In this document: positions 52,057 to 63,198 of the stretch, piece by piece
Layout: each line of letters opens with the position of its first letter
How positions within the stretch are numbered: the stretch's first letter is position 1
Translations under genes and position numbers: made by a program
Notes under the pieces: generated by a model
The model's input: only the letters and a program-made list of their open reading frames with translations
Databases searched by the model: none
What the model was told of the DNA's origin: nothing
Assembly (NCBI RefSeq): GCF_945957465.1
Contig: NZ_CAMFLC010000019.1
Span: forward strand, 1 to 64,000
Source of the DNA: an uncultured Leifsonia sp.
Lineage (GTDB): Bacteria; Actinomycetota; Actinomycetes; Actinomycetales; Microbacteriaceae
Length of the DNA: 64,000 nucleotides
Reading direction: 5' to 3'

Positions 52057-53169
52057 CTACGCCACGAATCGGTCGTCGCCCTCTTCACCCGCGTCGTGCG
52101 TCACCGCGATGGCCTCGGCGACCACGTCGCGCATCCTCCCCCGGTGCTCGAGCGCCGCTCGCTGTCGTCCGGCGCCACCGCCGTTCTGCAGGATCCGGAC
52201 GATTCCGCGCCGGACGAGCGGAAGGTCGCCGTTCGCCTCCAGGGCGCTGGAGGTGTGCGCCAGTAGGGCGTCGATCGCGGCGACGGCGGTGCCCGCGCGG
52301 CCTGTGACCGGGTGCGGCAGCATGCCGCCGACGCCGGTGAGCGCAGCCTGCCATTCGGCGAGCCGGAGCGCAGCGGACGGGGTCGCCAACGGCGCGATGC
52401 CCGAACGCCACTCATCGGCGGCGGTGTCGACGAGGGCGCGTACCAGAGCAGCCAGCACGACGGTGTCGCGCGCGTCGAGGCAGACGTCGGCGACGCGCAC
52501 CTCGACCGTCGGCTGCCTGTGCGACACCCGGGCGTCGAGGTACAGCATCGCCTTGTCGAGGATCACGCCGGTCTCCACCAGCAGCCGCTCGAAACGGTCG
52601 TACGCCTCCACGGAGCCGAAGACATCGGTCGGCCCGGCGCTCTGCCACTGGTGCCAGGCGACGAAGCGGTAGCTGGCGTGCCCGGTGTCGACACCGCCGA
52701 CGAACGGGGAGTTCGCACTGAGCGCGAGCAGCGTCGGCAGCCAGGTGCGGATCCGGTCGAGGACGGCGACGCCCTCCTCGCGCGAACGGATGGCGACGTG
52801 GACGTGGCAGCCGCACACCAGGGTGCCTTTGGCGGTCAGCCCGTAGCGGGCCATCATCTGGTCGTAGCGCGGGTCCGGTGTGGCGTGCGGCCGCAACGGC
52901 AGGGGCGACATCGCCACGGCGACCGCGCGGGCGCCGTGGCGCCGGGCGAGGGCGTCGGCCAGGGTGCGTCCCTCGACGATGTCGGTCAGGAGGGCGTCGG
53001 AGCCGAGCTGCGGCCGGGTCTGCGTCTCGATCATCTCCTGCTGGATCTCGGCGCCGAGGCGCGCCTCGGTTCCGGCCGGAGCATCGGCCAGCGCGAACGG
53101 CGCGACGGGAATCGCGACCCCGCGCGCGTCGACCAGGAGGAGTTCCTCCTCCACCCCGAAAGTCCTCAC
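52057..53169 (-). CDS. YbdK-type carboxylate-amine ligase (GCS2 family)
   Basis: 370 residues. The opening GVEEELLLVD, the HVHVAIRS segment of the active site (CGCHVHV) and the TVEVRVADVCLDARDTVVLAAL region are diagnostic of the glutamate-cysteine ligase 2/YbdK family. The enzymes form gamma-glutamyl amide bonds; in actinobacteria without glutathione the real substrate is uncertain. GTG start overlaps the GNAT gene stop by four bases. Confidence 0.94.
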   Translation of the reverse strand: MRTFGVEEELLLVDARGVAIPVAPFALADAPAGTEARLGAEIQQEMIETQTRPQLGSDALLTDIVEGRTLADALARRHGARAVAVAMSPLPLRPHATPDPRYDQMMARYGLTAKGTLVCGCHVHVAIRSREEGVAVLDRIRTWLPTLLALSANSPFVGGVDTGHASYRFVAWHQWQSAGPTDVFGSVEAYDRFERLLVETGVILDKAMLYLDARVSHRQPTVEVRVADVCLDARDTVVLAALVRALVDTAADEWRSGIAPLATPSAALRLAEWQAALTGVGGMLPHPVTGRAGTAVAAIDALLAHTSSALEANGDLPLVRRGIVRILQNGGGAGRQRAALEHRGRMRDVVAEAIAVTHDAGEEGDDRFVA

Positions 53170-53750
53170 GCCTCCACTATCGGTGAGGGGTCCTCATCGG
53201 GCAATACCCCGAAATCCGTGAATCCACCCTCTGCCTCCGGCGCGGGGCCGAGGGAGCGTTCAAGCACCTGGCCGGGCCACGCACCGACCGTGAACGTCCC
53301 GGTCGGCCGGTAGCCGCACGACTCGTAGAACCGGATCAGGTCTCCGCTCCCTCCTGCGTAGCAGTCGACGCGCAGCAGGTCGACACCCGCGGCGCGCGCC
53401 TGTCCGTCGGCGAACCCGAGCAGCAGCCGACCCGTGCCCTTCGCGCGTGGATCACGCGAGCCGATGAGCACACGCACGTAGAGTTCCGGCTCGGTCGCCG
53501 CGGGAACGTACTCGGTCGCCTCTCCGAGCGCGAGGAACCCGACGACGCCTGCGTCCGGATGCTCGGCCACCCAGGATCCGGCCTCGTCGACCCACCCGCG
53601 CACCCGTTCCACCTGCCGGGGCTGGGAGGAGAACGGCTCGCTCCCCCACTGCCCCGTGTTGCCGATCGAGACGAACCACGCGATCGCGTCGTCGAACAGG
53701 TGGAGGACGGCGTCGGCGTCGGCGGGCGTCGCCGGGCGGATGGAGGTCAT
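53166..53750 (-). CDS. GNAT family N-acetyltransferase
   Basis: 194 residues. TSIRPATPADADAVLHLFDDA at the start, the acetyl-CoA loop RAKGTGRLLLGFA (about 120-132) and the last-strand segment DLIRFYESCGY. Substrate unknown. ATG 53750 follows GGGAG. Translationally coupled to the YbdK-type ligase through a GTGA overlap, so a shared small-molecule pathway is possible. Confidence 0.91.
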   Translation of the reverse strand: MTSIRPATPADADAVLHLFDDAIAWFVSIGNTGQWGSEPFSSQPRQVERVRGWVDEAGSWVAEHPDAGVVGFLALGEATEYVPAATEPELYVRVLIGSRDPRAKGTGRLLLGFADGQARAAGVDLLRVDCYAGGSGDLIRFYESCGYRPTGTFTVGAWPGQVLERSLGPAPEAEGGFTDFGVLPDEDPSPIVEA

Positions 53751-53795
53751 GCTCCCATCCTCGCGCCCGGCTGACACGTCGGCGGATCAAAGACA

Positions 53796-53826
53796 CGCGA
53801 GACGGCTGACTCTGCGCCGTCTCGCG
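53796..53826. terminator. Hairpin downstream of metB with dispersed motif
   Basis: Arms CGCGAGACGGC (53796-53806) and GCCGTCTCGCG (53816-53826), perfect over 11 bp with a 9-base loop. It contains GACTCTGCGCCGTCTCGCG (53808-53826), matching 18 of 19 bases of the motif at 23914-23932. Confidence 0.75.
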
Positions 53827-53868
53827 CGACCCGGGCCGAATTCGCGCCGCCTCGCGCGATCAGCGCGA

Positions 53869-55014
53869 TCAGCGCGCGAGAGCCTGCTCGACGTCGGCCA
53901 ACAGGTCGGCGACGTCCTCGATGCCGACGGAGAGCCGGATCACGTTGTCCGGGACCTCCAGTTCGGTGCCGCGCACGGACGCGTGGGTCATCTCCGACGG
54001 GTAGCCGATGAGCGACTCGACGCCGCCGAGCGACTCGGCGAGCTGGAACACCTCGGTCGACTCGGCGAACCGGCGGGCCGCGGCCGCTCCCCCGCTGAGC
54101 GCGACCGACAGCATGCCGCCGAAGCCGCTCATCTGCGCGGCCGCGAGCGCGTGCCCGGGGTGGTCCGGCAGACCGGGGTAGTACACCGCATCGACGCCCG
54201 GGCGGCCGACGAGGGCCTCTGCGATCGCCTGGGCGTTGGCGCTGTGCCGCTGCATGCGCACGTCGAGGGTCTTGATGCCGCGCACCGTGAGCCACGCGTC
54301 CATCGGCGAGGAGACCGCGCCGGCGGCGAACTGGATGAACCGCGCCTTCTCCGCGAGCTCGCCGTCGGCGAAGACGAGCGCGCCGCCGATGACGTCCGAG
54401 TGACCGCCGAGGTATTTGGTGGTCGAGTGCACGACGACGTCCGCGCCGAACGAGAGCGGCTGCTGGAGGGCCGGCGACGCGAAGGTGTTGTCCACGACGA
54501 CCAGTGCGCCTGCGCTGTGGCCGAGCTCGACCAGGGCCGCCAGGTCGCTGATCTTCATCAGGGGGTTGCTGGGCGTCTCGATCCACAGCACGCGCGTGCC
54601 GTCGACCGCGAGCGCCGCCCGCACCGCGTCGAGGTCGCCGAGGTCGACCGTGGTGTTGCGCACGTCCCAGGCCCCGTGGATGCGGTTGATCAGCCGGTGC
54701 GTGCCGCCGTACACGTCGTTGCCGAGCACCACGTGGTCGCCCGGGCGCAGCACGGCCCGCAGCAGGGCGTCCTCCGCGGCGAGCCCCGACGCGAACGACA
54801 GGGCGCTCACCCCGCCCTCGAGCGAGGCGAGCAGGGTTTCGAGCGAGGTCCGCGTCGGGTTGCCCGCGCGGCCGTACTCGTAGCCCCCGCGCAGCCCGCC
54901 GACGCCGTCCTGGACGAACGTCGACGTCTGGTAGATCGGTGGGATGATCGCGCCCGTCGTCGGGTCGAACTCCTGGCCGACGTGGATGGCGCGCGTGGCG
55001 AAACCGTGGGACAT
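53869..55014 (-). CDS. metB: Cystathionine gamma-synthase/gamma-lyase
   Basis: 381 residues, PLP fold-type I. The internal aldimine Lys200 lies in HSTTKYLGGHSD; TSTFVQDGVGGLRGGYEYGR, TPSNPLMKISD and SLGGVESLIGYPSEMTH are the family marks. It either makes cystathionine from an acyl-homoserine and cysteine or splits it. The adjacent cystathionine beta-synthase (43 bases upstream, same strand) favours reverse transsulfuration to cysteine. The ATG is preceded by the gap of the operon. Confidence 0.94.
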   Translation of the reverse strand: MSHGFATRAIHVGQEFDPTTGAIIPPIYQTSTFVQDGVGGLRGGYEYGRAGNPTRTSLETLLASLEGGVSALSFASGLAAEDALLRAVLRPGDHVVLGNDVYGGTHRLINRIHGAWDVRNTTVDLGDLDAVRAALAVDGTRVLWIETPSNPLMKISDLAALVELGHSAGALVVVDNTFASPALQQPLSFGADVVVHSTTKYLGGHSDVIGGALVFADGELAEKARFIQFAAGAVSSPMDAWLTVRGIKTLDVRMQRHSANAQAIAEALVGRPGVDAVYYPGLPDHPGHALAAAQMSGFGGMLSVALSGGAAAARRFAESTEVFQLAESLGGVESLIGYPSEMTHASVRGTELEVPDNVIRLSVGIEDVADLLADVEQALAR

Positions 55015-55057
55015 GACGATCCTTACTTCTGGACGATCGGGACGGGTGGTGGGGCGA

Positions 55058-56422
<1,365 letters not shown>

Positions 56423-56492
56423 GCCGTCCACCGTAACAGGCGCATCAGCAGGCATTCGCTGTGTTTCAGCTCGCCTGCCTAGACTCGGATTC

Positions 56493-57161
56493 ATGCCGGT
56501 GTCCGATCTCTCCCCCGTGGCACAGGATTATCTGAAGCTGATCTGGTCGGCGACGGAATGGTCGGGCGACCCGATCACGGTCAAGCAGCTGTCCGAGCGG
56601 ATGGGCGTGCGGTCGGCGACGGTGTCCGATGCCATCCGCCGGCTCGTCGACCAGGGCCTCCTGGCGCACGAGCCCTACGGTGGGATCGAGCTCACCGACG
56701 CGGGCCGTCGCGGCGCTGTGGCGATGGTCCGCCGGCACCGGCTGATCGAGACGTTCCTCGTGGAGGAGCTCGGCTACGGCTGGGACGAAGTGCACGACGA
56801 GGCCGAGGTGCTGGAGCACGCCGTCTCGGACGAGCTGGTCGACCGCATCGACCGGCGACTGGGATACCCCGCGAGAGACCCGCACGGCGACCCCATCCCC
56901 ACGGCCGACGGCACACCCCGGCGACCGGACGCCGAGCCGCTGCTGGCGGCGGCGACCGGCGTCCCGTTGACAGTCGTCCGGATCTCGGACGCGGACCCCG
57001 CCGTGCTGCGCTACCTGGGCGAGCGCGGGATCGGCCTCGATGTGTCGCTCACGGTGGATGAGCACCGCGAGTTCGCGGGAGACGTGACGGCGTTCATCGA
57101 CGGCGAGCCCGTCGTCCTGGGCGCGACCGCCGCCGCTGCGGTGTGGGTCGCGTCGCGCTGA
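56493..57161 (+). CDS. DtxR/MntR-family metal-dependent repressor
   Basis: 222 residues. Winged helix-turn-helix (about 5-70, QDYLKLIWSATEW and MGVRSATVSDAIRRL), metal-binding/dimerisation domain (about 75-140, HRLIETFLVEELGYGWDEVHDEAEVLEHAVSD with the expected Glu/His ligands) and an SH3-like tail. It should repress manganese or iron uptake when metal is plentiful; a palindromic site lies before mntH in this window. The TAGACT box at 56480-56485 ends seven bases before the ATG, so the transcript is probably leaderless. Confidence 0.93.
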   Translation: MPVSDLSPVAQDYLKLIWSATEWSGDPITVKQLSERMGVRSATVSDAIRRLVDQGLLAHEPYGGIELTDAGRRGAVAMVRRHRLIETFLVEELGYGWDEVHDEAEVLEHAVSDELVDRIDRRLGYPARDPHGDPIPTADGTPRRPDAEPLLAAATGVPLTVVRISDADPAVLRYLGERGIGLDVSLTVDEHREFAGDVTAFIDGEPVVLGATAAAAVWVASR

Positions 57162-57174
57162 CGCCCCGGCGGGC

Positions 57175-59457
57175 TCAGGCCGGCGACGCATCCGATCGCG
57201 CGCTCCACGCGGCGAGCTGGGTGCGCGACGAGAACCCGAGTTTGGTCAGGCTGCTGGCGACATGACCCTCGGCAGTCCGCGGCGAGATCACGAGTCGTTC
57301 GGCGATCTGACGGTCGGTCAGCCCCTGCCCGACGAGCGCGGCCACTTGGCGCTCCCGGGCGGACAGCGCGGTGGGGGCGCCCGATGGCGTCCGTGTGCCC
57401 GCGCCCGCAGGGAGTTGCGCGCCCAACGCGTAGGCGATCCCTTCGGCCGTGGTGAGCGCCGCGCCTCTGGCGTACGCCGCGGCGTAGGCCCGGTCTCCGA
57501 GCGCGGACTTCGTCGACTCGATGATGCGCGCGCGGAATCCCCTCGCGTTCGGCACGTAGGACGCCATGACGCCCCCGGCGCCGCCGATCCCGTCGGTGAT
57601 GCCCAGCAGGGTCGCCGCGCGGACGAAGTCCTGCGCCCCCGCGGCGACGGAGGCCAGCGATTCCTCCGACATGGCGATCGCGAACGGATCCTCGAGGTTC
57701 TGATTGAGGCTGAGCGCCTGTCGGAGCATGAGGACGGCGCTGTCGAAGTCGCCGTTCGCCGTCGCGATCAATCCCGAGTTGGTGAGCATGAAAGCGGTCT
57801 CGAACGATTCTCCGGCTCGCACCGATCGGGCGATGAGCGCATCCCGGTGCCGTGCTGCCGCCTCACGGTCACCGAGGCCGTACTCGGCGATCGCGATCGT
57901 CTCCTCCAGATTCGACCTGGCGGGATTGAGGTCGGAGCCTCCCTCCAGTCGCAGCGCCTCCCGGAACAGCTGCATCGACCCCGGGCCGTGCTCGATCAGC
58001 GCGCGCACGTGGGCCACGATCGCGCGGCTGAGGTCGTCGTCCACGTGTGCGGCCAACTCGTCGGCCGCGGCGACCCGCTCCAGACCGGTCTCCACCTCGC
58101 CCCGGCCGAATGCGAAGGCGCCGAGCATCGCCATGATCTGGGCGCCTTCGGCTGTCCGGGGGATGCCGAGGTCGAGCACGCGCAGGCCCCACCGGTACAG
58201 TTCGTCCGTGCGCCCGTGCGCCTGCCAGACGACACGCCAGCCGGTGATCAGGAGCCGCGCCGCGCCCTGCGCGTCTCGGGTCGAGAAGCAGAATTCGAGG
58301 GCCGCGCGGATGTTGGGCAGTTCCGTTCTCGTCGACGCGAGCCAGTACGCCTGGTTGGGTCCGTACCAGTCGGCTTCGAGCCGGTCCAGTCGCGCCAGGT
58401 ACCAGTCGCGCATCCGCGAGCGGGCCTCCTGGAGTTCGTCGGGCGTCGACTGCTCGATCCCGAACCGGCGCACGGTGTCGAGCATGCCGAAGTAGACGAC
58501 CTCGCCGGAGGGTCGACGCGAGATGATCGACTTGTCCAGCAGCGACTGCACGATATCGAGTGCCGCGTCGCCCCCGTCCGAGCCGCACATCCACTCCGCC
58601 GCCGCCAGGTCCCAACTGCCGGGGAAGACCGACATCCGCCGCAGGACTTTCCGTTCGGACTCGTCGCAGAGCTCGTAGCTCCAGGTGATCGCGGCCCGCA
58701 TGGTCTGCTGGCGGTCCGGAGCGTCGCGGGCCCCGCTCGACAGGAGCGCCAGGGGCTCCGCCAGCCGCTCCAGGATCTGGACCGGCGAGATCACGCGGAC
58801 CCGCGCCGCCGCCAACTCGATGGCGAGCGGAAGGCCGTCGAGCCGGACACAGATCTCGGCGATCGCCTCCAGCTCGGCTGCGCTCGGCTCGGGCAGCAGG
58901 GCGGCACATCGATCCAAGAAGAGGCTCACGGCCGGCGACGGGGCATTCCGTCTCGGGTCGGCCGGTTCGAGCGGCTCGACCTGGAAGATCCGCTCCGGTG
59001 CGATGTGCAGCCGTGCCCTGCTCGTCGCGACGACGGAGAGTCCGGGGCAGCCGTGGAGTATCCCGGCCACGAGTTCGGCGCATTTCTCTGCAACCTGCTC
59101 GCAGTTGTCCAGCACGAGCAGTCCGCGACCCTCCCCGAAGAACTCGACGATCGACTCGGCCGCATCCCCCGATGCTCCCTGCGCTCCCACGATCCGGTTG
59201 ACTTCGTCGGCCACGGACCCGCTCGCGCTCACCCCGCTGAGGTCGATGAACCAGAGTCCGTCGGGATAGAGCTTCCGCACGCTCTGGGCGAGCCGGATGG
59301 CGAACCGCGTCTTCCCCACCCCTCCTGGCCCGAGCAAGGTCAGCAACCGGGTCTCGCCCAGCGCCGTGCGGGCGGCGGCCAGTTGTGTGCGCCGGCCCAC
59401 GAACGACGAGTACTCCGGAGGCAGGGCACCGGGTCGACGACTCTCCATCGTCTTCAT
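57175..59457 (-). CDS. AAA/NB-ARC-type LuxR family regulator, copy A
   Basis: 760 residues. N-terminal VGRRTQL, Walker [12 protein letters not shown] (about 40-50), Walker [10 protein letters not shown], then the conserved [14 protein letters not shown] block. Middle TPR-like helices follow (about 330-680). The C-terminal LuxR helix-turn-helix reads [25 protein letters not shown] (about 695-745). ATG 59457 with GGAGG site. The protein is a STAND-type switch that likely activates target genes on binding a ligand. Convergent with the mntR-like gene. Confidence 0.92.
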   Translation of the reverse strand: MKTMESRRPGALPPEYSSFVGRRTQLAAARTALGETRLLTLLGPGGVGKTRFAIRLAQSVRKLYPDGLWFIDLSGVSASGSVADEVNRIVGAQGASGDAAESIVEFFGEGRGLLVLDNCEQVAEKCAELVAGILHGCPGLSVVATSRARLHIAPERIFQVEPLEPADPRRNAPSPAVSLFLDRCAALLPEPSAAELEAIAEICVRLDGLPLAIELAAARVRVISPVQILERLAEPLALLSSGARDAPDRQQTMRAAITWSYELCDESERKVLRRMSVFPGSWDLAAAEWMCGSDGGDAALDIVQSLLDKSIISRRPSGEVVYFGMLDTVRRFGIEQSTPDELQEARSRMRDWYLARLDRLEADWYGPNQAYWLASTRTELPNIRAALEFCFSTRDAQGAARLLITGWRVVWQAHGRTDELYRWGLRVLDLGIPRTAEGAQIMAMLGAFAFGRGEVETGLERVAAADELAAHVDDDLSRAIVAHVRALIEHGPGSMQLFREALRLEGGSDLNPARSNLEETIAIAEYGLGDREAAARHRDALIARSVRAGESFETAFMLTNSGLIATANGDFDSAVLMLRQALSLNQNLEDPFAIAMSEESLASVAAGAQDFVRAATLLGITDGIGGAGGVMASYVPNARGFRARIIESTKSALGDRAYAAAYARGAALTTAEGIAYALGAQLPAGAGTRTPSGAPTALSARERQVAALVGQGLTDRQIAERLVISPRTAEGHVASSLTKLGFSSRTQLAAWSARSDASPA

Positions 59458-61729
59458 TCCGCCTCCGCTGAGTTCTGCACCGTCCACGCTGCGAGTTGCG
59501 CGCGCGAGGTGAAGCCGAGCTTCATCAGGCTGCTCGCGACGTGGCCTTCCGCCGTCCGTGGGGAGATCACGAGACGCTCCGCCACCTCGCGGTCGGTCAG
59601 CCCCTGGCCGACGAGCGCCGCGACCTGGCGCTCCCGCGCCGTGAGGACGCTCGACGCGGCTGTGCGCCGCGCAGACGAGCGGGTGCCGGGACGCGAACCC
59701 CGAGTCCGTAGAGAGCGCCCTCGTGCTCGGTCATGTCCGCGCCGCTGTCGAACGCCGCCTGGAACGCGCGATCGCCGAGCTCGGCGCGAGCCATCGCCTC
59801 GATTTTTCCCCGGTAGCGCGGGGACTGAGGGAATGCCGACCTGACCAGCCCGAGCACACCCGCCGCGAAATCGGTGATCCCGAGCAGGGTGGCAGCGCTC
59901 ACCGCGTCACCGGACTCTGCGGCGGCATAAGCCAGCGCTTCCTCGGTGAGCGCGAGGATGAACGGCTCGCCGAGGTTCTGTGCAAGACTCAGTGCCTGCC
60001 TGAGCATCGTCTGCACTTCGTCGGGGGCGGTCTGCGGCGGCGCGACCAGCGCCGAGATCAGCAGCAGATAGAGGGTCTCGAACGAGTCCCCAGCACGCAC
60101 CGCCCGGTCGACGAGCACCTGCCTGCGTCGTGCAGCCTCCTCGCTGTGCCCGAACATGTACTCGCCGATCGCGATTCGCTCTTCGAGGTTCGTCCGTCCG
60201 TGGAGCGTTGCGACGCTTCCGGCGACCGCGAGTGCGCGCTTCCACCCGACCGGCATCTCGCGGTCGCGCCGGATGGTCGCTCGCTCGTCGATGATCCAGG
60301 CTCGGCAGAAGTCGTCGTCCAGCTCGTCGGCGAGCACTGCGGCGCGTTCGAGGAGCCGGTCGGCCGTCTCCCGGTCTCCGCGCGCGGCCTCCAGTGCCCC
60401 GAGCTTGATCAGCAGCTGGCAGCCCTCGACGGTCCACGGGTCGGCGAGCGCGAGGATCTGCGTCCCCCGGCGATGGAACTCGTCCATGAGCCCGTGCGCC
60501 TGCCACACCACGCGCCATGCCGATATCAGCAGCCCTGCTCCCCGAGCCGCATCGCCGGTCGAGATGCAGTGGTCGACAGCCGCCCGGATATTCGGCAGTT
60601 CGATCCTCGTCATCGCCAGCCAATACGCCTGGTCCGGGCCGTACCATTCGGCTTCGAGCCGGGCCAGGCGAGCAAGGTACCAGTCGCACAGCGACGAGAG
60701 AGCCGCGTCGCGCTCGTCGTCGGCCATCGCGTCGAGCCCGAAGCGTCTGACGGTGTCGAGCATGCGGTAGTAGACGATCTCGCTGCGCGGACTGCGCGCG
60801 ATGATCGATTTCTCCAGCAGGGATTGCACGAGGTCCAGGGCGACCTCGCCCGTGCCGTCGTCGATCGCCTCGGCGGACTCCAGATCCCAGCCGGCCGGAA
60901 ACACCGACATCCGTCGCCACAACGCCTGCTCCCGCGGAGAGCAGAGATCGTAGCTCCAGCTGATCGCGCTCCGGATCGTGCGCTGCCGGTCGGGAGCATC
61001 GCGCGCGCCGTTCGAGAGCAGGGCGAACGGCTTCTCGAGCCGGCGCAGCAACTGCTCGGGCCCGAGCACGCTCACCCGGGCCGCAGCGAGTTCGATCGCC
61101 AGGGGCAGGCCGTCCAACCGGCGGCAGATCTCCGCGATGGCCTCCCGGTCGGTCGACGAAGGGGCGGGCAGTAATGCGGCGACGCGGTCGAGGAACAGCG
61201 CCTCGGCGGGTGACCAGCGGTCGGAGCGGGGATCGACGATTTCGAGAGGCTCGAGCTCGAAGGTCGTCTCCGCGGTGACTCGGAGGATCTGCCGGCTCGT
61301 CGCGATGACGCGGAGTTCGGGGCACGCGCTCACGAGGGGCGTCACGAGCGCCGCGCACTGATCGAGCAGGTGCTCGCAGTTGTCGAGGACCAGCACGCCG
61401 TCGATGCCGCCCAGCCGGCGGATCGTCTCGGCGAGCGGATCCCCTGCCGCGCGGATGTCGAGGGTCCGCGCCACCTCGTCCACGACGGAACCCGAGGCAC
61501 TCACGGTGCTCAGATCGACGAACCAGCAGCCGTCGGGGTGAAGGCGGCGAACAGTCTGCGCCAGCCGCACCGCGAAGCGCGTCTTGCCGACCCCGGCGGG
61601 TCCCACGATGGTCAGCATCCCGCTCCGGCCCAATGCCGTCCGAGCGGCGGCGAGAGGGGTCTTGCGGTCTACGAAGGAGGTGAATTCGACCGGGAGGCTC
61701 CCTCGGCGACGCGGCTCACGGCCAGTCAC
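59454..61729 (-). pseudogene. AAA/NB-ARC LuxR family regulator, copy B, frameshifted before its HTH
   Basis: As read, frame 1 runs 61729-59597 and gives 710 residues: [15 protein letters not shown] (Walker A), LVLDNCEHLL, the [14 protein letters not shown] block and TPR-like helices, very similar to copy A. It then leaves the family near GLGVRVP and stops. The missing LuxR helix-turn-helix ([17 protein letters not shown] then [19 protein letters not shown]) lies in another frame ending at 59454, four bases overlapping the ATG of copy A. The split point fits the loss of one base in the run at 59688-59690. It may be a genuine mutation or an assembly error. GTG 61729 start. Confidence 0.85.
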
Positions 61730-61875
61730 TCCACCCGCCCCCTGACTGCTTTTCTGTATGTCAGCTACTTCAATTCTTTCGAAAATTGCGGGCGAAGGCA
61801 ATCGATCCCGGCCGCATCGTCGGAGCGAATCGCCGTATTTCGAGAGTGGACGCGGAACTGCGCGACCACGCGCGG

Positions 61876-63117
61876 CTAGGGGGATACCACCGTCAACACC
61901 ACCAGAGCGAGGTTGAGCACGATCACGAGCCCGGCGACTCCCGCGCCGACCCAGCGCACCCACACCCGGTCGGCCTGCGCGCCCATCACCTGGCGCGATC
62001 CGGTGAGCCGCAGCAACGGGATCATCGCGAACGGGATGCCGAGGCTGAGGAGCACCTGCGACAGCACGAGTGCCCACGTCGGGTCCACCCCCAGTGCGAG
62101 GATGACCACCGCGGGGATGAGCGTGACGACCCGCCGCACCAGCAGAGGCACCCGCATGTGCAAAAGACCGCTCATGATCGTGGCACCGGCGTAGCTGCCG
62201 ACCGACGCCGAGGCCAGACCCGACGCCAGCAACCCGATCGCGAAGACGGCGGCGACGACCGGGCCGAGCGCCGCGCCGATCGCGGCGTGCGCCCCCTCGA
62301 TGGTGTCGGTCCCCGCGACGCCGGGCAGTGCCGAGGCGGCGAGCAGGAGCATCGCGATGTTGACCGCCCCGGCCAGCACGAGCGCGAGCACGACGTCGAG
62401 ACGCGTGGCGCGCAGCAGGGTGCGGACACGGCCCGTGTCGCCGGTCGCACCGTGGCGATCGCGCGCGAGTGCCGAGTGCAGGTAGATCGCGTGGGGCATC
62501 ACAGTCGCCCCGAGCATGCTCGCCGCCAGCAGTACGGTGGGGGCGCCGTCGAACCGGGGGACCAGTCCGCCCGCCGCGGCCCGCCAGTCCACGGGGCTGA
62601 CGACGAGTCCCGCCAGGAAGCCGACCGCGATCACGCCGAGCAGCGCGAGGATCACCGCCTCGAAGGGCCGTTGGCCGCGACGGGACTGCACCGCCAGGAT
62701 CCCGATCGCGGCCGCGCCGACGACGAGCGCGCCGACCGGCAGCGGCAGCCCGAACAGCAGATTGAGCGCGATCGCGCCGCCGATCACCTCGGCGATGTCC
62801 GTCGCCGCGGCGACCAGCTCGGCCTGGGCCCAGTAGGCGCGGCGGCCGGCCGTGCCGAGCCGGGCGCCCAGGAGCTCCGGCAGGCTGCGACCGGTCACGA
62901 TGCCGAGCTTGGCCGACTGGTACTGCACGAAGACCGCGATCGCGTTCGCGGCGACGAGCACCCACACGAGCAGGTAGCCGTAGCGGGCGCCTGCTGTGAG
63001 GTTGGCGGCGACGTTGCCCGGGTCGACGTAGGCGATCGCGGCGACGAACGCCGGCCCGAGGAGCAACCAGAGCCGCAGGCGCGCCGGCGCCTTCCGCTCG
63101 GTGACCTCCAGCGCCAT
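61876..63117 (-). CDS. mntH: NRAMP-family divalent metal transporter
   Basis: 413 residues from ATG 63117 (ATG 63120 adds one). About 11 helices. The metal site is intact: DPGN in AYVDPGNVAANL and MPH in GATVMPHAIYLH. Proton-coupled uptake of manganese or iron. Good spacing to the GGAGG site favours 63117. An MntR-like operator lies 20-40 bases upstream. Confidence 0.95.
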   Translation of the reverse strand: MALEVTERKAPARLRLWLLLGPAFVAAIAYVDPGNVAANLTAGARYGYLLVWVLVAANAIAVFVQYQSAKLGIVTGRSLPELLGARLGTAGRRAYWAQAELVAAATDIAEVIGGAIALNLLFGLPLPVGALVVGAAAIGILAVQSRRGQRPFEAVILALLGVIAVGFLAGLVVSPVDWRAAAGGLVPRFDGAPTVLLAASMLGATVMPHAIYLHSALARDRHGATGDTGRVRTLLRATRLDVVLALVLAGAVNIAMLLLAASALPGVAGTDTIEGAHAAIGAALGPVVAAVFAIGLLASGLASASVGSYAGATIMSGLLHMRVPLLVRRVVTLIPAVVILALGVDPTWALVLSQVLLSLGIPFAMIPLLRLTGSRQVMGAQADRVWVRWVGAGVAGLVIVLNLALVVLTVVSP

Positions 63118-63137
63118 CATCGCCTCCGCTGATCCGA

Positions 63138-63157
63138 ATGTTAGGCGAGTCTAACAT
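63138..63157. promoter_or_regulatory. MntR/DtxR-type operator before mntH
   Basis: ATGTTAGGCGAGTCTAACAT: 7-bp perfect arms ATGTTAG/CTAACAT with six bases between. It fits the palindromic TTAG-n-CTAA site class of DtxR-family repressors and stands 21 bases upstream of the mntH start. Confidence 0.75.
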
Positions 63158-63198
63158 CGCAGCGCGTGGACAGCCCGCCGTCACGCGCGGGTGCGGCT

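Noticed and set aside
61730-63184. A very long open frame joins LuxR copy B with sequence antisense to mntH
   Set aside because: The upstream part is a shadow of mntH; the family homology starts at 61729.
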